From the NCBI RefSeq assembly GCF_001693385.1, contig NZ_CP016428.1, forward strand, positions 496,001 to 560,000: a stretch of DNA of 64,000 nucleotides, written 5' to 3'. This document shows, in pieces, positions 63,847 to 64,000 of the stretch. The notes below the pieces were generated by a model. That model made no database searches, had not been told where the DNA came from, and saw only the letters and a list, made by a program, of their open reading frames with translations. Source of the DNA: Bradyrhizobium icense. Its GTDB lineage: Bacteria > Pseudomonadota > Alphaproteobacteria > Rhizobiales > Xanthobacteraceae. Both the position numbers and the translations under genes were made by a program. Positions within the stretch are counted from its first letter, which is position 1; each line of letters opens with the position of its first letter.

Positions 63847-64000
63847 ATGGGTGACCCAGCACAGGGTTCCGCGTCTGCCTCGCAGCAGGTCAATGATCTG
63901 TTCGATGCGCTCGATATCACAGAAGCGATCAACTCCCACGAATTCAGGCTCTTCCTCGATCGCTTACCGATCGCGGTCGTGATCTCCAAAATAATCGGTG
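63847..64000 (+). CDS. PAS-domain protein, N-terminal fragment
   Basis: The frame starts ATGGGTGACCC after AGGACAGG and runs off the window after 51 residues. The sequence EFRLFLDRLPIAVVISKIIG is the start of a PAS domain, as in sensor kinases or diguanylate cyclases. Everything downstream is outside the window, so the effector domain is unknown. Confidence 0.65.
   Translation, partial: MGDPAQGSASASQQVNDLFDALDITEAINSHEFRLFLDRLPIAVVISKIIG

Noticed and set aside
63659..63982. 107-residue plus-strand frame near the window end
   Set aside because: Overlaps the PAS-domain gene start in another frame, has Ser/Arg-rich shadow composition and no ribosome-binding site.

Overview
The window is a GC-rich alphaproteobacterial chromosome segment. 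The best fit is Bradyrhizobium or a close relative in Nitrobacteraceae. The evidence is protein flavour, gene order (4.5S RNA-dnaX-ybaB-recR; def-fmt-truA facing dapE-dapD; argB-DUF423-engB-yidC-rnpA-rpmH), a PEPxxWA-type C-terminal sorting signal, and many intergenic palindromic repeats of the type scattered through Bradyrhizobium genomes. This assignment is inference; there is no rRNA in the window.

Layout. 0-10 kb: a BigR-like sulfide/persulfide sensor divergent from its persulfide-dioxygenase-like hydrolase, with promoters overlapping one palindrome; then arginase, an acyl-CoA thioesterase, glycogen phosphorylase, small unknown proteins around a LexA-like box, a DUF2865 protein, pyrE and a glutathione transferase. 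10-22 kb: a LysE exporter, DNA polymerase I (proofreading site apparently dead), an acyltransferase, UDP-glucose dehydrogenase, HrpB helicase, a retropepsin-like protease and phosphomannomutase. 22-28.6 kb: a HIT-nudC-pfkB-lrp run, then SRP RNA-dnaX-ybaB-recR. 28.7-45.4 kb: AmpG-type transporter, a frameshifted GIY-YIG gene, rmuC divergent from def with a CtrA-like site between, fmt, truA, dapE, dapD, a HAD nucleotidase, a duplicated-DUF1036 protein coupled to argB, DUF423, engB, yidC, rnpA, rpmH and an orphan histidine kinase.

45.7-52.3 kb is an accessory-looking block starting at tRNA-Arg(ACG): a ParE/ParD pair whose toxin frame runs into the tRNA, an unknown coiled-coil protein, and the most striking gene of the window. 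That gene encodes a 575-residue protein joining a ClpS-like N-degron adaptor domain, a ClpX-like Cys4 zinc domain and a Cdc48/FtsH-like AAA+ motor, with a textbook alphaproteobacterial LexA box (GAAC-N7-GAAC) 30 bp upstream. It suggests a DNA-damage-induced, self-contained substrate selector and unfoldase. An alpha/beta hydrolase, a gamma-carbonic-anhydrase-like protein lacking zinc histidines, a GYD protein and a methyltransferase-like membrane protein follow.

52.3-64 kb: a type I secretion cassette (ABC exporter, HlyD adaptor) bracketed by a 96-residue glycine-zipper-like protein and a 304-residue Ser/Thr/Ala-rich protein sharing short motifs, both candidate substrates. Then come a DadA-like FAD oxidoreductase, two tandem PEP-CTERM exported proteins, a large SARP/BTAD-AAA-TPR regulator, and the start of a PAS-domain protein cut by the window end. 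No CRISPR array, rRNA or transposase was seen.
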